NCBI GenBank assembly: GCA_012839145.1
Contig: DUNY01000200.1
Span: forward strand, 1 to 9,012
Length of the DNA stretch: 9,012 nt
Source of the DNA: Thermoanaerobacterales bacterium
Lineage (GTDB): Bacteria; Bacillota; Thermosediminibacteria; Thermosediminibacterales; Tepidanaerobacteraceae
Direction of reading: 5' to 3'
The stretch's first letter is position 1. Each line of letters opens with the position of its first letter. The notes beneath the pieces are model-generated. The model was not told where the DNA came from. It saw only the letters and a program-made list of their open reading frames with translations, and ran no database searches. Positions 5,452-9,012 of this stretch are shown here, one piece after another. A program made the position numbers and the translations under genes.

Positions 5452-5479
5452 ATTATACCAAATATTACTGGTTTTTAAA
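5452..5479 (-). promoter_or_regulatory. extended -10 promoter of the YheA/YlbF-family gene
   Basis: Reading the minus strand, TGGTATAAT contains a perfect -10 (5457-5452) with the extended TGn element. TTTAAA (5479-5474) sits 16 bases upstream as a weak -35. Transcription would start near 5445, about 30 bases before the ATG. Confidence 0.65.
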
Positions 5480-5490
5480 AATACGGATTT

Positions 5491-5528
5491 TTAGAATCGT
5501 AGATTTTAATAGTAATATATATTATACT
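5491..5528 (+). promoter_or_regulatory. weak promoter candidate for the PHP-rapZ-yvcK unit
   Basis: The divergent spacer is very AT-rich. TTAGAA (5491-5496) with TAATAT (5513-5518), 16 bases apart, would start transcription near 5525. TATACT (5523-5528) is a better -10 but would start inside the ribosome binding site. Some promoter must lie here because the upstream gene is on the other strand; the exact one is uncertain. Confidence 0.35.
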
Positions 5529-5546
5529 GTGGTAAGGAGGACTTTC

Positions 5547-6299
5547 ATGAAGATATGGGCTGATTTTCATACACATACCCGATACAGCCACGGAACCGGG
5601 ACCATCGAACAAAATGTAAGGGTAGCTATAGAAAGAGGACTTTGCGCCATTGGCATTTCCGAACACGGTCCAGCCAACATAGGGCTAGGACCTAAACTTG
5701 AAGACTTTTATAAAATGCGTGAAGAAATAGAAAGACTAAGGGACATATATATAGGTATTGACATACTTTTAGGTTGTGAGGCCAATATCGTTAGTCTTGA
5801 CGGTGAGTTGGATATTCCTGATTATGTTCTTGCGAACCTTGATTATGCTATGGTGGGATTGCACCCCATGGTATGGCCTCGGAGTATGGAAGACGGGTTT
5901 AGCCTTTTGTTTAAGAATACCATGTCTAAGGTTATTGCCAGTGCAAAATTAAAGGAAAAAGTTATGGAACAAAACACTACAGCCCTTATTAAAGCTATAA
6001 GAAGCAACAATATAAAAATTGTTACACATCCTGGATTGCATTTGCCTATAGATACAGCCAAACTGGCCCGTGCTGCGATGGAACACGGGACTGCCTTAGA
6101 AATAAATGCCGGTCATGGATATATGACGGAGGAGTACGTAAGAATCGCTAAAGCTAATGGGGCAAAGTTTGCCATTGGCAGTGATGCACATTATCCGGAG
6201 AATGTAGGCGATTTCAAAAAGGCTTTGAAAATAGCAAAGAATGCAGGATTAACTAAAAATGACATTATCAATGCCGCCCGATTTGTGGAAAGGGTTTAA
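5547..6299 (+). CDS. PHP-domain metal-dependent phosphoesterase
   Basis: ATG 5547 is chosen because AAGGAGGA (5534-5541) lies five bases upstream and the protein then begins directly with the PHP core; the frame is open further upstream to 5415 without support. The 250-residue protein has all the usual metal and active-site positions: DFHTHTRYSHG (6-16, with H8 and H10), SEHGP (38-42), GCEANI (76-81, E78), GLHPM (104-108, H106), THPG (160-163, H161) and GSDAH (211-215, D213 and H215). It is therefore likely an active hydrolase with a trinuclear metal site, of the histidinol-phosphatase/YcdX-like type. The substrate is unknown; no histidine genes are nearby. It precedes rapZ by 23 bases and is a frequent neighbour of rapZ-yvcK-whiA in Clostridia, which hints at a link to cell-envelope or nucleotide metabolism. 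Confidence 0.9.
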   Translation: MKIWADFHTHTRYSHGTGTIEQNVRVAIERGLCAIGISEHGPANIGLGPKLEDFYKMREEIERLRDIYIGIDILLGCEANIVSLDGELDIPDYVLANLDYAMVGLHPMVWPRSMEDGFSLLFKNTMSKVIASAKLKEKVMEQNTTALIKAIRSNNIKIVTHPGLHLPIDTAKLARAAMEHGTALEINAGHGYMTEEYVRIAKANGAKFAIGSDAHYPENVGDFKKALKIAKNAGLTKNDIINAARFVERV

Positions 6300-6322
6300 G
6301 TGTTATATAAGGGGTGAAACAA

Positions 6323-7195
6323 ATGAAGGATTTAAAATTTGTGATTATTACCGGCCTTTCAGGAGCCGGAAAAACTTTGGCTATGAGAGTATTCGAAGAT
6401 CACGGTTATTTTTGCGTGGACAATCTTCCACCTGCGATTATTCCTACTTTTATCGATCTTTGCAGGCAAAGTATAAAAAGAATAAACAAGATTGCTTTAG
6501 TCATAGATATTAGAGGTGGCGGTTTTTTTGATACGCTTTTCGAGAGTTTAAAAGAAATGATTGACTCTGGATTTGATTACGAGATACTGTTTCTTGAAGC
6601 CTCCGATGAAGTACTTATAAAGAGATACAAGGAAAGTCGTCGGCGTCATCCGCTTGCTTTCGAAGGTCGGATCATAGAGGGCATAAGTTCAGAACGTGAA
6701 AAAATGGCAAAGCTGCGGGAAGCAGCCGATTATATAATTGATACTTCTTTTAAAACTCCATCAGAACTTAAAGAAGAAATAGTAATTAGATTTATTGAAA
6801 GGGAAAAAGAGGATCGGCTTTTGATAAATTTAGTATCCTTTGGCTTTAAACAAGGGATCCCTTTGGATGCGGATTTGATTTTTGATGTGAGGTTTATACC
6901 AAACCCTTACTACATCGATGAACTTAGACCTTATAGCGGCGAAAACCAAGAGGTTAAAGACTTTGTGATGAAATGGCCCGAAAGCAAACAGTTTTTAAAA
7001 AAGTTACTTGATATGGTACAATATCTTATACCATATTATATTAGAGAAGGTAAAACTCAGCTGGTAATAGGCATTGGTTGTACTGGAGGCAGACATCGGT
7101 CTGTCGCTTTTACTGACGAAATTGCTGCCAAACTCAAAGTTAACCGTCATAGAGTAGTAATAGACCATAGAGATATAGAGAAAGATCGGAGCTGA
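6323..7195 (+). CDS. rapZ: RapZ/YvcJ nucleotide-binding protein
   Basis: ATG 6323, eight bases after AAGGGG (6309-6314), gives the usual family start; the GTG at 6314 lies inside that binding site. The 290-residue protein has an N-terminal P-loop domain with Walker A GLSGAGKT (11-18), the family signature DNLPP (33-37) and a Walker B-like LVIDIR (59-64). The C-terminal domain carries GCTGGRHRS (252-260) and ends HRDIEKDRS. In E. coli RapZ binds the small RNA GlmZ and RNase E to tune glucosamine-6-phosphate synthase; in Firmicutes YvcJ hydrolyses nucleotides and affects competence, and the RNA partner is not defined. Length agrees with YvcJ (about 295). The gene is followed after seven bases by yvcK, so they form one operon. 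Confidence 0.96.
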   Translation: MKDLKFVIITGLSGAGKTLAMRVFEDHGYFCVDNLPPAIIPTFIDLCRQSIKRINKIALVIDIRGGGFFDTLFESLKEMIDSGFDYEILFLEASDEVLIKRYKESRRRHPLAFEGRIIEGISSEREKMAKLREAADYIIDTSFKTPSELKEEIVIRFIEREKEDRLLINLVSFGFKQGIPLDADLIFDVRFIPNPYYIDELRPYSGENQEVKDFVMKWPESKQFLKKLLDMVQYLIPYYIREGKTQLVIGIGCTGGRHRSVAFTDEIAAKLKVNRHRVVIDHRDIEKDRS

Positions 7196-7202
7196 AAAAA
7201 CA

Positions 7203-8138
7203 ATGTATCCTAATATAGTATGTTTAGGTGGAGGTACCGGCCTTCCCAATCTATTGAGAGGTTTAAAACATCATTCTGACAGACTAACTGCTATAGTGAC
7301 CGTGGCTGATGACGGTGGAAGCTCCGGTATTATCAGAAATGAACTTAAGATACCGCCTCCCGGTGATATAAGGAATTGTCTTTTGGCTTTAGCCGATACC
7401 GAACCTTTTATGGAAGAGTTATTCCAACATCGCTTTAATAGTGGATCGTTCAAAGGTCATAGTTTCGGCAATTTATTTCTGGCAGCAATGACCGAAATAC
7501 TGGGCAACTTTGAGCTTGCCATTAAAGAGTCAAGTAAGGTCCTTGCAGTAAGAGGAACTGTTTTTCCTTCAACGCTGGAGGATGTGATACTGGAAGCAGT
7601 TTACGAAGATGGTGAAAAAGCTTGTGGTGAGTCTTATATTCCCAATTCAAGAAAGAGGATATCCAGGGTGATGTTAAAGCCTTCAGATGCTAAACCCTTA
7701 GATGACGCCCTGGAGGCCATAGAAAAAGCTGATGCTATAATTTTGGGTCCTGGCAGTCTATACACAAGTTTAATTCCAAACCTTCTTGTAAAAGATCTGA
7801 CTGAGGCCATATCAAAGTCCAAGGCAAAAAAGATTTATGTTGTAAATGTAATGACACAGCCAGGAGAAACAGAAGGTTACATGGCTTCAGATCATGTCAA
7901 GGCTGTTATCAACCATTCAAGCACAGATGTGATGGAGTATGTCATTATAAATTCAGGCAAAATTCCCGAATACCTTTTGTCTCGCTATCTTTCAGATGGA
8001 TCAACTCCTGTAAAATGCGATAGTGAGATAATAGAAAGAATGGGATACACTGTAGTAACTGGTTCGGTAATTAATCCCACTGATGTGGTTCGTCACAGTT
8101 CCCAGATACTGGCGGAAACAATTATGGCATTAATTTGA
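7203..8138 (+). CDS. yvcK: YvcK/CofD-like gluconeogenesis and cell-shape factor
   Basis: The 311-residue protein starts at ATG 7203, seven bases after rapZ; the only visible ribosome binding site is a weak GGAG (7188-7191) within the rapZ end, so translation is probably coupled. It begins with the nucleotide-binding loop LGGGTGLPNLL (8-18), then VADDGGSSG (34-42) and PPGDIRN (52-58), and later GHSFGNLF and LGPGSLYTSLIPN, all typical of the YvcK branch of the CofD family. B. subtilis YvcK (about 317 residues) binds UDP-sugars such as UDP-GlcNAc, is needed on gluconeogenic carbon sources and supports correct placement of PBP1. It is not the F420-pathway transferase, since no cofactor F420 genes are near and the context is the rapZ-yvcK-whiA block. 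Confidence 0.95.
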   Translation: MYPNIVCLGGGTGLPNLLRGLKHHSDRLTAIVTVADDGGSSGIIRNELKIPPPGDIRNCLLALADTEPFMEELFQHRFNSGSFKGHSFGNLFLAAMTEILGNFELAIKESSKVLAVRGTVFPSTLEDVILEAVYEDGEKACGESYIPNSRKRISRVMLKPSDAKPLDDALEAIEKADAIILGPGSLYTSLIPNLLVKDLTEAISKSKAKKIYVVNVMTQPGETEGYMASDHVKAVINHSSTDVMEYVIINSGKIPEYLLSRYLSDGSTPVKCDSEIIERMGYTVVTGSVINPTDVVRHSSQILAETIMALI

Positions 8139-8148
8139 TAGATTTTAT

Positions 8149-8177
8149 TTGAAGGTTTTTTAAAATTGATGTAGAAT
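8149..8177 (+). promoter_or_regulatory. sigma-A-like promoter of whiA
   Basis: TTGAAG (8149-8154) and TAGAAT (8172-8177) are separated by exactly 17 bases, with four and five matches to consensus. Transcription would start near 8184, just before the GAGGTGA ribosome binding site. whiA can thus be expressed apart from rapZ-yvcK, alongside read-through, as no terminator lies between. Confidence 0.6.
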
Positions 8178-8199
8178 AAAATGGAATGAGGTGAGGGTG

Positions 8200-9012
8200 T
8201 TGTCTTTTTCTTATAATGTAAAGGAGGAATTATCCCGTCTACCCTCAAATACATGTTGCCAGAGAGCAGAACTGGCTTCACTTGTACGTATGGCCGGTAC
8301 TATCAAAATAATCGGTGGACAGCGAAAGATGTTTCTCAAAATTCAAACTGTACATGCACCCACAGCTCGAAGGATTTATAAACTTCTCCGAAAGAGTTTT
8401 ATTTCTCCAGTTCAGATTGCCGTTAAAAGAAATAATTTTTTAAAAGATAGGAGCATGTATATTATTTCCATTGATTTAAACCATTGCAGAACCTTACTTG
8501 AAGAACTTGGTGTGTTTCCTACCGGAGATAGTTTTGGACTTAAAAAAACTGTTATCAATCCGGAGTTAATAAAAAAAAGGTGCTGCAAAAGAGCTTTCCT
8601 GCGGGGAGCTTTTTTGGGCGGCGGTTCCATCAGCAATCCAAAAGGTCCTTACCATATGGAATTTGTTACCCAAGATGAAGGTACGGTTGATACACTGACT
8701 AAACTAATTAATGATTTCGGTTTAAAATCTAAAGTGGTAGAACGCAAAAACAATTACATGATTTACTTGAAGGCCGGAGATCATATAGCCGATATGCTGG
8801 GTATTATCGGTGCACATAACAATCTTTTAAGGTACGAGGATGTAAGAGTTTTAAAAGAAATGCGAAACAGCGTGAATCGTATTGTCAATTGCGAGACCGC
8901 TAATTTAAATAAAACTATAGATGCTTCTGTAAGGCAGATTGAAAGTATTAATTATTTTAAAGAAAATAATATGTTTGATGATTTGCCGGAGAATCTAAAG
9001 CAAATTGCACAA
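8200..9012 (+). CDS. whiA: WhiA DNA-binding regulator (3' end cut by window)
   Basis: The start is TTG 8200, six bases from GAGGTGA (8188-8194), giving the usual MSF beginning (MSFSYNVKEELSR); a GTG at 8197 is too close to that site. The visible 271 residues include the N-terminal WhiA domain (CCQRAELASLVRMAGTI, 19-35), the degenerate homing-endonuclease-like LAGLIDADG core with RAFLRGAFLGGGSISNP (131-147), the REDVRVLKEMRNSVNR-type linker (here RYEDVRVLKEMRNSVNR, 211-227) and the start of the C-terminal helix-turn-helix. About 40-50 residues should lie beyond the window. WhiA controls sporulation septation in Streptomyces and affects division and chromosome segregation in Bacillus; it has no nuclease activity. 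It is the expected neighbour of yvcK. Confidence 0.95.
   Translation, partial: MSFSYNVKEELSRLPSNTCCQRAELASLVRMAGTIKIIGGQRKMFLKIQTVHAPTARRIYKLLRKSFISPVQIAVKRNNFLKDRSMYIISIDLNHCRTLLEELGVFPTGDSFGLKKTVINPELIKKRCCKRAFLRGAFLGGGSISNPKGPYHMEFVTQDEGTVDTLTKLINDFGLKSKVVERKNNYMIYLKAGDHIADMLGIIGAHNNLLRYEDVRVLKEMRNSVNRIVNCETANLNKTIDASVRQIESINYFKENNMFDDLPENLKQIAQ

Noticed and set aside
6259..6513. 84-codon plus-strand frame across the PHP/rapZ junction
   Set aside because: It overlaps two well-supported genes in another frame and has no start signal.

Overview
The window looks like part of a low-GC, Gram-positive (Firmicutes/Clostridia-type) chromosome. The evidence is strong GGAGG-type ribosome binding sites, frequent TTG/GTG starts, an M-box magnesium riboswitch, and the conserved rapZ-yvcK-whiA block preceded by a PHP-domain gene. 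That last arrangement is typical of anaerobic, often thermophilic Clostridia, but the genus cannot be fixed from this sequence alone.

Layout: (1) 1-205 holds the possible tail of an upstream gene, a perfect 22-bp palindrome, and the leader of the next gene. (2) 206-1375 holds two unrecognised, glutamine-rich, probably coiled-coil proteins. They share a C-terminal motif, a TTG start, a nearly identical translation start region and an upstream ACAGGATA box; the pair ends at a strong terminator. (3) 1385-4514 is a magnesium import locus: a sigma-A-like promoter, an M-box riboswitch with its own terminator, a small leader ORF starting MDPDP, then two complete mgtE genes overlapping by ATGA. A ykuS-like gene (4594-4863) follows. 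(4) 4864-5071 carries no confident gene but has two long inverted repeats. (5) 5072-5416 on the minus strand is a YheA/YlbF-family gene with its own extended -10 promoter. (6) 5547-9012 is a plus-strand run: a PHP-domain phosphoesterase, rapZ, yvcK, and a 3'-truncated whiA with its own promoter candidate.

The most interesting part is the mgtE leader. The M-box should end transcription when Mg2+ is plentiful. Between its terminator and mgtE lies a 30-codon ORF with a good ribosome binding site. Its first residues, MDPDP, closely resemble the MEPDP start of the enterobacterial Mg2+-sensing leader peptide MgtL. The ORF stops one base before the mgtE ribosome binding site and overlaps a hairpin. 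This suggests a second, translation-based magnesium sensor stacked on the riboswitch, controlling two MgtE subunits that might co-assemble. That model is inference, but each sequence element can be seen.
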